A stretch of 64,000 bases of DNA from Sulfurisoma sediminicola. Lineage in GTDB: Bacteria > Pseudomonadota > Gammaproteobacteria > Burkholderiales > Rhodocyclaceae. Below the pieces are notes generated by a model. That model ran no database searches. It saw only the letters and a list, made by a program, of their open reading frames with translations, and had not been told where the DNA came from. Below, one piece after another: positions 17,293-25,805 of the stretch (its first letter is position 1; each line of letters starts with the position of its first letter). The stretch covers positions 310,001 through 374,000 of the forward strand of contig NZ_BHVV01000002.1 in the NCBI RefSeq assembly GCF_003865015.1. Reading direction: 5' to 3'. The position numbers and the translations under genes were made by a program.

Positions 17293-18298
17293 TCTGGCGA
17301 CAGTGATCGTTGCAGCAGTCCTGGTGGGGCTGGGCGGAGATGGCTTTCTGCGCGGCGTATTGGGTGCAGCCTACTGGCTGCGCGTCCCCAAGCTGCTCGT
17401 TGCGACGACCTTGGCGGCGTTTGCCACTTCAAGCCCGGAACTGACGGTATCGACATTGGCCGCGCTCTCCGGCAAGCCGGAAATTGGGCTTGGCGATGCT
17501 CTTGGCAGCAACGTGGTCAACGTTGCCCTGATCTTCGGCCTGGCATTACTCTTCGGCCCCATCCACGCCAAGGCAGCCGAGTTCGGCCGCGACTTTGCAC
17601 TGGCAATTGCTGTGCCCCTGATCATGTTCCTGTTGGCCTACGATGGAATGCTCTCGCGTTTCGATGGCGGCCTGCTGCTGTTGATTTTTGCCGGGTGGAT
17701 GGCGGTGGTGATTCGTGCCGGGGCCGCGAACAGAACACTCGTGAATGTCGAAGATGTTCCGTATTCGGTCGGTCAGACCCTCGTCTTTGGCATTGGCGGA
17801 CTGATTGCGCTCATCGTGGCCGGCCGCTTGTTCGTGACAGGGGCGACGGGCATGGCAATTACGCTTGGCATCGACACCTATGTCATCGGGGCAACAGTGG
17901 TCGCTGTGGGGACGTCGTTACCTGAGTTGGTAACCGTCGTGCTGGCTCGCATGCGTGGCCACGACGAGATAGGTATCGGAACACTGATCGGCAGCAATCT
18001 GTTCAATGGTCTTGCCATCGTTGGGGTCGCCACGTCCATCTACCCGGCGACCATCGCGACCCGCGAACTATTTGTTGCAGTCGCCTTTGGGATCGCGGGA
18101 TTACTGCTCCTGATTCCCAACGCCAACGAAGCGATTCCGCGAGTACGTGGCGTAATGTTGATTACTCTTTACGCTACGTTCGTTGTGGTGACGTTGGCAA
18201 TTGCCCACATTGAGCGATCCGATCTGCTCGGTGTGAGTGACGGGTTTCGGATCGGTTACCTGTCGTTCGCATCCTCTGACTTTTTGGTGCCACGATGA
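17267..18298 (+). CDS. CaCA-family Ca2+/cation antiporter (YrbG-like)
   Basis: 343 aa integral membrane protein with the two inverted alpha-repeats of sodium/calcium exchangers. Repeat 1 carries TTLAAFATSSPELTVS and GDALGSNVVNVALIFG. Repeat 2 carries GATVVAVGTSLPELVTVVLA and GTLIGSNLFNGLAIVG. The paired Glu/Asn/Ser residues form the cation site in the family. Start ATG 17267 overlaps the kinase gene; ATG 17273 is a close alternative. No Shine-Dalgarno is clear, so translation is probably coupled to the kinase. It likely exports Ca2+ or Na+ and closes this stress-related block. Confidence 0.87.
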   Translation: MAMSILGSDLATVIVAAVLVGLGGDGFLRGVLGAAYWLRVPKLLVATTLAAFATSSPELTVSTLAALSGKPEIGLGDALGSNVVNVALIFGLALLFGPIHAKAAEFGRDFALAIAVPLIMFLLAYDGMLSRFDGGLLLLIFAGWMAVVIRAGAANRTLVNVEDVPYSVGQTLVFGIGGLIALIVAGRLFVTGATGMAITLGIDTYVIGATVVAVGTSLPELVTVVLARMRGHDEIGIGTLIGSNLFNGLAIVGVATSIYPATIATRELFVAVAFGIAGLLLLIPNANEAIPRVRGVMLITLYATFVVVTLAIAHIERSDLLGVSDGFRIGYLSFASSDFLVPR

Positions 18299-18403
18299 CC
18301 GGTAATTGATTGGCTGCTGACTTAGCCGGTATTGTTCCCCAACGACTGCAATGGCCGAGAACCGGACGAAGCTGCCAACCAGGTGGCTATCTCGTCAAGG
18401 GCG

Positions 18404-19153
18404 CTATCGGACGATCGCCGAAGTGCCTCGGCAATATTCGGCATCGGACAGCAAGCGCGCCAATTCCTTTTTGACCACGGCGTAGCATTCGCACGCGCGG
18501 GTTTCCAGACCGGCCCGATCGAGCACTGATATGTGGCCGCGGCGGTAACTGATGAAGCCGGCGCGCTGCAGGTTTCCCGCCGCCTCGGTAATGCCTTCGC
18601 GGCGTACGCCGAGCATGCTGGCGACCAGTTCCTGCGTCATGACCAACTCGTTGGAAGGCAGTCGGTCCAGTGTCAGCAACAGCCAGCGGCAGAGTTGCTG
18701 TTCCACGGAATGGTGCCGGTTGCAGGCGGCGGTCTGCGCCATCTGGGTTATCAGCGCCTGGGTGTAGCGCAGCAGCAGGCGCTGCAGCGAGCCGGCGCGG
18801 TCGAATTCCTGCATCAGCACGCGGCGCTCCAGCCGGTAGGCGTGGCCCGCGGTCTGGACCACGGCAGAGCTTGACGTGGTGTTTCCGCCCAGGAACAGCG
18901 AAATGCCGACGACGCCCTCGTTGCCCACCCCTGCGGTTTCGGCCGATGCGCCGGACTCCATGACATAGTGCAGCGACACGATCGCGGTGGTGGGGAAATA
19001 GGCGTGCTGCAACTGTGTGCCGGGTTCGTAGAGCGTCTTGCCGAGCGGCAGCGGGACTGGCTCCAGATTTGCGGCCAGGGCTTCGAATTCCGCCGGGGGC
19101 AGCGCGGCGAGCAGATGGTTCCGGTTCGGGCTATGGAGCGACGGAATCGCCAT
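18404..19153 (-). CDS. Crp/Fnr-family transcriptional regulator
   Basis: 249 aa. The N-terminal cyclic-nucleotide-binding-like beta roll (about 15-150; LPLGKTLYEPGTQLQHAYFPTTAIVSL) is followed by a Crp-type winged helix (about 165-235; ELVASMLGVRREGITEAAGNLQRAG). The Fnr [4Fe-4S] cysteines and the cAMP-binding RS motif are not evident, so the effector is unknown. It lies 3 bases after the REC-PAS gene and is the last gene of a three-gene operon with a hybrid kinase. A phosphorelay would thus be encoded together with a one-component regulator. Confidence 0.85.
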   Translation of the reverse strand: MAIPSLHSPNRNHLLAALPPAEFEALAANLEPVPLPLGKTLYEPGTQLQHAYFPTTAIVSLHYVMESGASAETAGVGNEGVVGISLFLGGNTTSSSAVVQTAGHAYRLERRVLMQEFDRAGSLQRLLLRYTQALITQMAQTAACNRHHSVEQQLCRWLLLTLDRLPSNELVMTQELVASMLGVRREGITEAAGNLQRAGFISYRRGHISVLDRAGLETRACECYAVVKKELARLLSDAEYCRGTSAIVR

Positions 19154-19156
19154 GTC

Positions 19157-19981
19157 CTAGTTCTTTGCAGTGAGTTCCACGCCGATGCCGCGGTAACCGA
19201 TGAACCGGCTCGCCTGGTTGAACATCGGCTCGCCGCTCACCCGGAATTGCTGCCGCGAGCCATCGGCATTCACGCGGCTGAAGACGAAATCGAGGAAGGG
19301 CTGGCGGGCGGCAATCCTTTCCTGCAGCAGCTCCCGCTCCGCCTCGTTCCATCCAGTCGCCCGAACATCGTTCCCCTCTTCCTGCAAGGTGCCGACGCGG
19401 ATGCCGAGCATCTCGAGAACCGGGCCGGAGACCTTGGTGAAGTTGCCGTTCTCGTCCTGTTCCCAGTACCAGTCGGAGGCCAGTTCGGTCAGGCTGCGAA
19501 AGCGGGCTTCGCTTTCGCGCAGTTCGGCGGTGCGCTCCTGCACCTTCTGTTCCAGTTCCTTGCTGTAATTCTCCAGCTTCTTGTACAGCAGCCGCACCTC
19601 GAGCATGTTGCGGATGCGCGTCCTGACTTCGACCAGGTCGAAGGGTTTGCTGATGAAATCCCGCGCGCCCGCCTGCAAGGCGCGCATCTTGTGGCCGGGT
19701 TGCGCGGTGACCACGAGGACCGGCAGGTAGGCGTCGGCATCGTTGGTCTTGAGGCCTTCCATGACCTGGAATCCGTCCATGCCGGGCATCTGCAGATCGA
19801 GCAGGATCAGGTCGTAGGCGTTTTCCCGATGCAGCGCGCAGACCTCCTGCGGATTCATGGTCGAGGCAACGCGAGTGTAGCCGCCTTCACGCAGCGTTTG
19901 TTCCAGCAGAATGACATTCGACTCCTGGTCGTCGACGATCAGGATGCTGGCGTTGAGAATCTCGGACTCGGCAAGCATCAT
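19157..19981 (-). CDS. REC-PAS response regulator without known output domain
   Basis: 274 aa. Receiver domain at about 10-130 with VDDQESN, phospho-Asp in LILLDLQMPGMDG, VVTAQPG and SKPFD. A coiled coil (about 140-160; KELEQKVQERTAELRESEARF) leads to a PAS domain (about 160-265; ELASDWYWEQDENGNF...GYRGIGVELT). There is no DNA-binding, GGDEF or kinase output domain, so it may act by protein contact or as a phosphorelay intermediate. ATG 19981 overlaps the hybrid-kinase stop (ATGA); the Crp-like gene follows by 3 bases. Confidence 0.85.
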   Translation of the reverse strand: MMLAESEILNASILIVDDQESNVILLEQTLREGGYTRVASTMNPQEVCALHRENAYDLILLDLQMPGMDGFQVMEGLKTNDADAYLPVLVVTAQPGHKMRALQAGARDFISKPFDLVEVRTRIRNMLEVRLLYKKLENYSKELEQKVQERTAELRESEARFRSLTELASDWYWEQDENGNFTKVSGPVLEMLGIRVGTLQEEGNDVRATGWNEAERELLQERIAARQPFLDFVFSRVNADGSRQQFRVSGEPMFNQASRFIGYRGIGVELTAKN

Positions 19982-21675
19982 GCGGGTTCCTTGTTAACGG
20001 CGGGGCCTGGTACTTTCAATGCCATGTCCAGCGTATCCATGAACTGGGGGACCTTGATCGGTTTGGTGAGATAGTCGAAGAATCCGGCCTGAAGCGCCTT
20101 CTCGATATCATGGGGCACCGCGTTGGCGCTGAGCGCGATAATTGGAATATGCGCCGTTGTCGGGTCCGCGCGCAGGATTTTCATGGCTTCGAGCCCGCTG
20201 ATGCCGGGCAGGTTGATGTCCATCAAAATGGCTGCCGGCTGATAGACGCGCGCAAACTCGATGCCGAGATTGCCATCCGCCGCGGAAAGCAGCCGCAGGT
20301 CCGGCCGGCGCGCAATCAGTTGTTCGACCAGTTCGAGGTTGGCCGGATTGTCTTCCACATAGAGAACCGTGCGGCGCGGCGCGCCATCGGATACCCGCGG
20401 CAGCGACAGCGCCGCATGCGCGACCTCCTGCATTGCAAGCACTGGCGCGGTCGTCAGGCTCAACTCGAACCAGAACACGCTTCCTGCCCCGACGGCGCTA
20501 TCCGCCCCGATGGTGCCCCCCATCAGTTCGACCAGCCGCTTGGTCACCACCAGGCCGATGCCGGTGCCTTCCTCCGCGCCGACTTCCTTGCCGAGACGAT
20601 TGAAGGGCTGGAAAAGCTGCGCCAGTTGTTCCGGCGCCAGACCCCTGCCGGTGTCCCGGATATTGATGCGGATGGAATCAGGAGGACTCGGTATGTATTC
20701 CACCGTAACCGTGCCTTCCGGCTTGTTGTACTTGATGGCGTTGAAAAGCAGGTTGATCAGAACCTGTTTGACCCGGGTCCGGTCGGCGCTGACGAAGTAG
20801 GGAAACTCGAAATGCGGATACGTCATGGCGATGCCGCGTTTCTGTGCCTGCGGGTCCACCATGGCCCGGCACTCGAGCATGACTTCGGCCAGCGAGACCG
20901 GTTCGTGCGACAGCGTCGCCTTGCCCGACTCGATCAGCGCCAGATCGAGAATTTCGTTGATCAGTTCCAGCAGGTACCACCCCGCCTTGAGAATCTGCTC
21001 GAGGTTGCGCTGCTGGGCGGGCGTTGGCGGCGGCGTGCCGGATTCAAGGAGCTGGGTGAAACCGAGGATCGCATTGAGCGGCGTGCGCAGTTCATGGCTC
21101 ATGCTGGAAAGGAAATCCGATTTCGCCAGATTGGCTTTTTCCGCCAGGGACTTCGCGGTCTCCAGCTCGGCATTCCGATCCTGCAGGGCCTGATCGAGCT
21201 GTGCCCGCTCGGCTTCGACCTGCTTGCGCGCGGTGTTGTCGGTGCCGATCAGCAGGTAGCCGATGATGGCATCCGCCGCGTCGCGCAGCGCCGTGACCGA
21301 CACCACCGCCGGCAAGCGGCTGCCGTCCTTGCGGATATAGGTCAATTCATAAATGTCCTCGATGCCGCGCGAGGCCTTGAAGACCAATGCCTCGAAGCCC
21401 GGCAAGATCGGCGTCGACAGCTCGACGCTCAACGCCGCGGCGCGCGCGATCACTTCCTGCGGGTCCGAAATGTCGGCCGGCGTGATCTGGTTGAGGACGT
21501 CGGCCGCCGCGTAGCCCAGCATGTGCTCGGCGCCGACATTGAAGATCTGGATCACGCCCTTCGCGTCGGTGGCAATGCAGGAGAAATTCGCGCTGTTGAA
21601 AATCGCGTGCTGCAGGGCCCCGGTCTTGAGCAGGGTTTCCTGGCGGTGCCTTTCGATGGTTCGAGTTTCGGGCAT
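19978..21675 (-). CDS. PAS hybrid sensor histidine kinase with C-terminal receiver
   Basis: 565 aa from ATG 21675 (MPETRTIERH), which has an AGGAA ribosome-binding site; an upstream in-frame start at 21750 is less likely. PAS domain at about 20-150 (SANFSCIATDAKGVIQIFN), coiled coil, HisKA with phospho-His in SSMSHELRTPLNAILGF (about H194), HATPase (NLLFNAIKY, DTGRGL, GTGIGL), then a receiver (about 440-555) with VLYVEDNPANLE, phospho-Asp in ILMDINLPGISG and TKP. No membrane helix, so it is a cytosolic sensor. Together with the REC-PAS protein it could run a multistep relay controlling the Crp-like regulator. Confidence 0.9.
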   Translation of the reverse strand: MPETRTIERHRQETLLKTGALQHAIFNSANFSCIATDAKGVIQIFNVGAEHMLGYAAADVLNQITPADISDPQEVIARAAALSVELSTPILPGFEALVFKASRGIEDIYELTYIRKDGSRLPAVVSVTALRDAADAIIGYLLIGTDNTARKQVEAERAQLDQALQDRNAELETAKSLAEKANLAKSDFLSSMSHELRTPLNAILGFTQLLESGTPPPTPAQQRNLEQILKAGWYLLELINEILDLALIESGKATLSHEPVSLAEVMLECRAMVDPQAQKRGIAMTYPHFEFPYFVSADRTRVKQVLINLLFNAIKYNKPEGTVTVEYIPSPPDSIRINIRDTGRGLAPEQLAQLFQPFNRLGKEVGAEEGTGIGLVVTKRLVELMGGTIGADSAVGAGSVFWFELSLTTAPVLAMQEVAHAALSLPRVSDGAPRRTVLYVEDNPANLELVEQLIARRPDLRLLSAADGNLGIEFARVYQPAAILMDINLPGISGLEAMKILRADPTTAHIPIIALSANAVPHDIEKALQAGFFDYLTKPIKVPQFMDTLDMALKVPGPAVNKEPA

Positions 21676-21769
21676 GACTGACTTCCTGAAAAGTGTACAA
21701 GGAACCAGGGACCTGTCGGGTCCGCGACCGGGAATGACGAGATCCTGCACCGGAACGAGCCCGGCCGGG

Positions 21770-21919
21770 TCAGAGGATCTTGCGCCCTTCGATGATCCTG
21801 AGCAGGACCACGACGATGGCGATCACGATCAGGATGTGGATGAAGCCGCCCAGCGTGTATGAAGTCACCAGGCCGAGGAGCCACAGGACGATGAGGATTA
21901 CGGCGATTGTGTAGAGCAT
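21770..21919 (-). CDS. lmo0937-like 49-aa membrane protein
   Basis: 49 aa, almost entirely two hydrophobic helices with a short turn (GLVTSYTLGGFIHILIVIAI), ending in the basic tail EGRKIL. This matches the lmo0937/DUF5670 family of tiny membrane proteins, often induced by stress in Gram-negatives; function unknown. ATG 21919 has AGAGG upstream. Confidence 0.7.
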   Translation of the reverse strand: MLYTIAVILIVLWLLGLVTSYTLGGFIHILIVIAIVVVLLRIIEGRKIL

Positions 21920-22046
21920 GGGAGGGCCTCTTTGAAAGGGTATTCGGTTCTCGTCCTCTGGCTGCGAGGAATGAATCGGAGTTTCCGCCCAATCGGTCAG
22001 GCAGTCCGTGCGGTAGCGCACATGCGGGTTCGCGCGACGAAAGCGC

Positions 22047-23231
22047 CTAGTCCCCCAGCAACTCGGCAACCGCTCCGAACTGCTCCACGTGCTGCGCCAC
22101 CACTTTGACAATCACGATGATCGGAATGCTCAGCAGCATGCCCCAGACGCCCCACAGCCAGGCCCAGAACAGCAGCGAGACGAATACCGCTGCGGTGTTC
22201 ATCCTGGCGATCCTTCCCGTCATCCAGGTCGTCACGAAGTGACCGACCACCGTGGCGATCGCCAATGACGTCCCGCCAGCCAGCAGCATCATCGAAAGCG
22301 TATCGAACTGCATGAATGCCGCCATGCCGATGACGACGGCGGTAACGATGGGGCCGAGGTAGGGAACCAGGTGCAGCAGGCCGGCGGCCACGGCCCAGGC
22401 GCCGGCGTTTTCGAGCCCGAGCCAGCTCAAGGCGATCCAGGTCAGCAGCGCTACCAGCAGGTTGGTGACCAGCAGCATGAACATGTAGCGCTGTATCGAT
22501 TCGTCGATGTCGTCGAGGATGCGCACGGTGACTTTCCGCTGCGACAGCGAGGGGCCTGCCAGGCGCACCAGCTTTCGCTTGTAACTGTCGCCGGACAGCA
22601 GCAGAAAGAAGGTCAGGAAAAACACCATGCTGGCCTGTCCGATCAGTGCTGCGGCGCCCATGGAGTTCGCCCACAGGAAATTGCCCAGCTTGAAGCCGGG
22701 CGTGTCGATGACGACGCGAGTCACACGCTGCTTCGGCGGCGAAGCCAGCCCTGCCGCCTCGCTGGTCGCCTTCTCGATCTGGCTCGCGGCGGCTTGCATT
22801 TTCTGCATGGTACTGGTCTCGCCTTGACGCAGTTTGGCGATGCCGACCGACAGTCGGCCAACCGCTTCCGGCACCTGATCGAGGATGGTCTGTATCTGCC
22901 CACTCAGGGAGTTGGTCCCCAGAACGATCGCGCAGACGATCCCCGTCATCACGACACCGGTTCCCGCCAGGCGCGGAATGCGGAGCCGTTCGAGCCAGGC
23001 GACGAGGGGATTCAGGGTATAGGCGAAAAGGATCCCCAGCAGCAGGGATACAACGAAGCTCTGTGCCCAGTCCAGGGCGAACACCACGGCGAAGGCGGCG
23101 AGGATGAACAGCGCCATGTTCCGCCCCGATGTCGGCTCCGGACCCATGGAATGCGACGCGGTCGGCGCGAGGTCCGCCGGTGGCTGATTGCCCGCTGGGG
23201 CTGCCGGCCCGGTAGTTGCGATCGCTGTCAT
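22047..23231 (-). CDS. AI-2E family transporter (PerM-like)
   Basis: 394 aa from ATG 23231 (MTAIATTGPAAPAGN); the frame continues 17 codons upstream but without a better ribosome-binding site. A Pro/Ala-rich cytosolic N-terminus precedes helices such as NMALFILAAFAVVFALDW and SFVVSLLLGILFAYTLNPLV. A long extramembrane loop follows, then the conserved C-terminal LLHLVPYLGPIVTAVVIG and LLFWAWLWGVWGMLLSIPI that define the family. Members export autoinducer-2 or act as Na+(Li+)/H+ antiporters, and no autoinducer synthase is near. It is probably a stress or ion exporter. Confidence 0.82.
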   Translation of the reverse strand: MTAIATTGPAAPAGNQPPADLAPTASHSMGPEPTSGRNMALFILAAFAVVFALDWAQSFVVSLLLGILFAYTLNPLVAWLERLRIPRLAGTGVVMTGIVCAIVLGTNSLSGQIQTILDQVPEAVGRLSVGIAKLRQGETSTMQKMQAAASQIEKATSEAAGLASPPKQRVTRVVIDTPGFKLGNFLWANSMGAAALIGQASMVFFLTFFLLLSGDSYKRKLVRLAGPSLSQRKVTVRILDDIDESIQRYMFMLLVTNLLVALLTWIALSWLGLENAGAWAVAAGLLHLVPYLGPIVTAVVIGMAAFMQFDTLSMMLLAGGTSLAIATVVGHFVTTWMTGRIARMNTAAVFVSLLFWAWLWGVWGMLLSIPIIVIVKVVAQHVEQFGAVAELLGD

Positions 23232-23276
23232 GTGCAGACACTCACCGGATGAATTGCGACGGGGTGGAGGCCCCGC

Positions 23277-23309
23277 GGGCACTGCCGGACTCCGGGTCCG
23301 GCAGTGCCC
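23277..23309. terminator. 14-bp perfect hairpin between BON and AI-2E genes
   Basis: GGGCACTGCCGGAC and its exact complement GTCCGGCAGTGCCC enclose TCCGG. It follows the BON-domain gene in its direction of transcription, but no T-run is attached. It may be a transcript-end stabiliser or a Rho-type end rather than a classical terminator. Confidence 0.45.
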
Positions 23310-23325
23310 GACGGGATGCCGTTGA

Positions 23326-23640
23326 CTACTTCACCCGCATGTCGTTCTTGACGGACTTCACGCCGGGGACGCCTTTTGCCAACGCGACCGCCTTGTTTGC
23401 CGCAACACTCGAACTCACGAAGCCGCTCAGCTGCACAACGCCCTTGAAGGTCTCGACATTGATCTCGGAGACCTTCAAGGTGGGCTCGTCGAAGATGGCC
23501 GCCTTCACCTTGGTGGTGATGACGCTGTCGTCGACGTACTCGCCGGTCCCCTCTTGCGTCGATGTCGACGCGCAACCCACCACGAATACCAGCGTAAAGG
23601 CCAGGAACAGCGCGGAAAGATACTTGTGTAGTTGTTTCAT
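23326..23640 (-). CDS. BON-domain lipoprotein (OsmY-like)
   Basis: 104 aa. A signal peptide with the lipobox LVFVVGCAS (Cys at about 23) is followed by a single BON domain: DDSVITTKVKAAIF, VSEINVETFKGVVQLSGFV and AVALAKGVPGVKSVKND. BON domains bind membranes or lipids; OsmY-like proteins are osmotically induced periplasmic or outer-membrane proteins. TGGAGA precedes ATG 23640. It is part of a group of small envelope-stress genes on this strand. Confidence 0.85.
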   Translation of the reverse strand: MKQLHKYLSALFLAFTLVFVVGCASTSTQEGTGEYVDDSVITTKVKAAIFDEPTLKVSEINVETFKGVVQLSGFVSSSVAANKAVALAKGVPGVKSVKNDMRVK

Positions 23641-23841
23641 GATCGAATCTCCAGAATGGGTGCGGAACGGGAATTGCCTTTTCGGTTTCGAACAAGGCGC
23701 CCTGCGCAGTTTGTGTCGAACCCTGCAATCGAACATAGTCACAAGGCGCGTTGCCGTCGGTGCGTTGCCGTACATAGCGCCGCGGTTCGTGCAGGCGTCG
23801 CCGATGGGTTCGCGTTCACGTTGCCGAACTGACGCGATGGC

Positions 23842-24330
23842 TTACATCCCGCCGAGATCGTTGATCGCATCGACGACCACCCCCGTTCCAATCGCAATCA
23901 GCAGTATGTCGCCGGCGACGCGCACGTAGCGATGGCCGGACGGTGGCGGGCCGATCTGCATCACGAGCGGCTGCGGCACGTCGTAAAAAATGACCTCGCG
24001 CGGCAAAGGATGTCCGACCTTCCATTTCTTCGCCAGGCCCGGCGGCATGCAGCCGTTGTGCTTCTTCGCCAGGCCCGGCGGGCAGCTGCGGCCGCGGTAA
24101 TGCTCGACGTAGTATTCACGCACCAGCACCTGCTGCCGCTCCTCGAAGTGGCGATTGCTTCCGGAGGCATGGCGGTCGTTGTCGCCCTTCGATTTTCTGT
24201 CGTCATCGCGGTGCTCGTTCCGTTGATTGCCGCTATTGCCCTTGTTGCCCTTGTCGGCCATGACGGGGCCTGCCGCCAGGATGCCCGCCATCGCAAGCGC
24301 CAGAATTGTTGTCGGGAAAGCTGGTTTCAT
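23842..24330 (-). CDS. RcnB-like periplasmic protein
   Basis: 162 aa with a cleavable signal peptide (MKPAFPTTILALAMAGILAAGPVMA). A low-complexity polar stretch rich in Lys/Asn/Asp/His follows (about 26-65), then two PPGLAKK repeats (about 84-101). The C-terminal RcnB-type motif is SGHRYVRVAGDILLIAIGTGVVVDAI. RcnB in E. coli modulates Ni/Co homeostasis, but most members are uncharacterised. The PPGLAKK-type repeats are typical of proteobacterial homologs. Confidence 0.75.
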   Translation of the reverse strand: MKPAFPTTILALAMAGILAAGPVMADKGNKGNSGNQRNEHRDDDRKSKGDNDRHASGSNRHFEERQQVLVREYYVEHYRGRSCPPGLAKKHNGCMPPGLAKKWKVGHPLPREVIFYDVPQPLVMQIGPPPSGHRYVRVAGDILLIAIGTGVVVDAINDLGGM

Positions 24331-24378
24331 GTTGGATCTCCGGTAGGTTTGTCTGGATCGGCAAGCTGTTCAGATACT

Positions 24379-24406
24379 CGCCGTGTCGCCAGCGCCGATT
24401 TTTGTC
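24379..24406 (+). repeat. dispersed repeat, short form (copy c)
   Basis: CGCCGTGTCGCCAGCGCCGA followed by TTTTTG, between two minus-strand envelope genes. One base differs from GCCGACTTTTT of the other copies. Confidence 0.55.
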
Positions 24407-24422
24407 GCCGCGCGTACGCGGC

Positions 24423-24623
24423 TCACTTCTTCTTCTCGCCCTTCGCCGCGTCCTGGATGTTTTCGCCGGCCTTCTCGATCTGCTGGCCGACCTTCTCGAT
24501 GGCCTTGTCGGCATCCTTGCCGGCGCGCTCCGCCGGCCCCTCCTGTTGCTGGCAGGCGGTGAGTGCCGCCAGCATCGCGCCCGTGGCCAGGAATACGCCG
24601 AGCGCCTCACGATATTTCTTCAT
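24423..24623 (-). CDS. small lipoprotein with amphipathic helical repeat
   Basis: 66 aa starting at ATG 24623 behind a strong AAGGAGAT site. Signal peptide with lipobox LAALTACQQ; the mature part is one amphipathic helix built on a degenerate heptad (DKAIEKVGQQIEKAGENIQ) and a Lys-rich end. It resembles entericidin-type or apolipoprotein-like small lipoproteins, but the assignment is loose. It belongs to the envelope-stress gene group. Confidence 0.65.
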   Translation of the reverse strand: MKKYREALGVFLATGAMLAALTACQQQEGPAERAGKDADKAIEKVGQQIEKAGENIQDAAKGEKKK

Positions 24624-24702
24624 CTGGATCTCCTTGTGCTTCGCTTCCCCGGAATCCCGGGGTGACCGTGCCGCCGGCTTTCGCCGGCGCAGGGGGATGT
24701 CA

Positions 24703-24918
24703 TTACTTTCCGACTTCGTGGCCGATGATGCCGCCAACGGCTGCACCGCCCACGGTTCCAGCCGTGCTGCCACCCGTAAGAACAGCGCCTGCGACGGCAC
24801 CGGCGCCGGCGCCGATGGCCGTGTTCTTGTCCTGTGTGGACATCCCGGAACAGCCGGCGAGGCCAAACAGCGCTGCCGCGGCAACTGCACTGACTGCATA
24901 TTTCCGTATCGTTCTCAT
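24703..24918 (-). CDS. glycine-zipper lipoprotein (OsmB-like)
   Basis: 71 aa from ATG 24918 (AGAGGTAA ribosome-binding site). A lipoprotein signal peptide with LFGLAGCSG is followed by a glycine-zipper double helix, AIGAGAGAVAGAVLTGGSTA and GGAAVGGIIGHEVGK. OsmB/SlyB-type proteins of this kind sit in the outer membrane and respond to osmotic or envelope stress. Placed next to OmpA-like and BON genes. Confidence 0.8.
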   Translation of the reverse strand: MRTIRKYAVSAVAAAALFGLAGCSGMSTQDKNTAIGAGAGAVAGAVLTGGSTAGTVGGAAVGGIIGHEVGK

Positions 24919-25010
24919 TTGGCTTACCTCTTTGTCGAACATTGGACTTCAGGTGCTTCTTGCCTGGCTTCGACCAGCGCTGCCGGGCTCGCGATTCCCT
25001 GCTGCAACGA

Positions 25011-25649
25011 TTACCGGACGATCCTGCTGCCCACCACTTCGATATCGACGCGGCGGTCGCCCTGCAAGCACTCGGTCACGGCTGTGCTCCTGGCGCCGAG
25101 ACAATCGCCGGCCTTCGTCACGGGCTGCGTTTCACCCCTGCCTTCGGTGCTGATGCGATTCGACTCGATGCCCTTGCTCATCAGATAGGTCTTTACCGCT
25201 GCTGCGCGCTGCTCGGAGAGCGCCATGTTGTAGCTTTCCGAGCCGAAGCGGTCGGCATGGCCGACTGCGGTGATGACTTCCGGCGTGATGTCCTTCGTCT
25301 TGCCGACGAAATCATCCAGTGCGGCTCGCCCTGCCGGACGCAGGTCCGCCTTGTTGAAGTCGAACAGCGTGTCGGCATCCAGCGTCACGCGTTGTGCCAC
25401 GGGCTTGGGCGAAGGTTCGGACCTGGCCATGGGCGGGACGACATAGTTCGAGCCGCATTCGGCAGTCGATGCCGGTGCCGGGCCGGTACCGCTGTGCCAG
25501 CAAAGGCCGAACCCGCTTTTCACCACCCCGCTGCGCTGGTCCAGGACCAGTGCATTGTTCTCCGGGTTGGGCTGCGCCGTCGCCGCGCCCATCGCCAAGG
25601 CACACATCACCGCTGTGCCGACATGCTTCCGTGTGAATATGGTTTTCAT
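25011..25649 (-). CDS. OmpA-like peptidoglycan-binding outer-membrane protein
   Basis: 212 aa from ATG 25649 (MKTIFTRKHVG), with a signal peptide ending about ATAQ. A short variable region (about 25-90) is followed by an OmpA C-terminal domain (about 95-205): TLFDFNKADLRPAGRAALDDF, VGHADRFGSESYNMALSEQRA, GEGR-type RGETQPV and GDRRVDIEV. The Asp and Arg of this motif bind diaminopimelate. There is no N-terminal eight-strand barrel, so it is anchored differently from OmpA. Likely an envelope-stabilising protein. Confidence 0.88.
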   Translation of the reverse strand: MKTIFTRKHVGTAVMCALAMGAATAQPNPENNALVLDQRSGVVKSGFGLCWHSGTGPAPASTAECGSNYVVPPMARSEPSPKPVAQRVTLDADTLFDFNKADLRPAGRAALDDFVGKTKDITPEVITAVGHADRFGSESYNMALSEQRAAAVKTYLMSKGIESNRISTEGRGETQPVTKAGDCLGARSTAVTECLQGDRRVDIEVVGSRIVR

Positions 25650-25805
25650 GGTTGTTCCCGTTTCAAAGTTTGGATTTCTCGCCGCCTTCTGCTGCATTCC
25701 TGCGCCCGACTGCCCGCGAAAGCGGCGAGATACCGACAGCCATTGCGGCCATCATTCCTCGAATCCGGAACCATCTCTGTGCGCTAGCGCGCATTGCACA
25801 CGCTC

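Noticed and set aside
18404-19153. True Fnr (oxygen-sensing) identity for the Crp/Fnr-family protein
   Set aside because: The N-terminal cysteine cluster needed for an iron-sulfur centre is absent.
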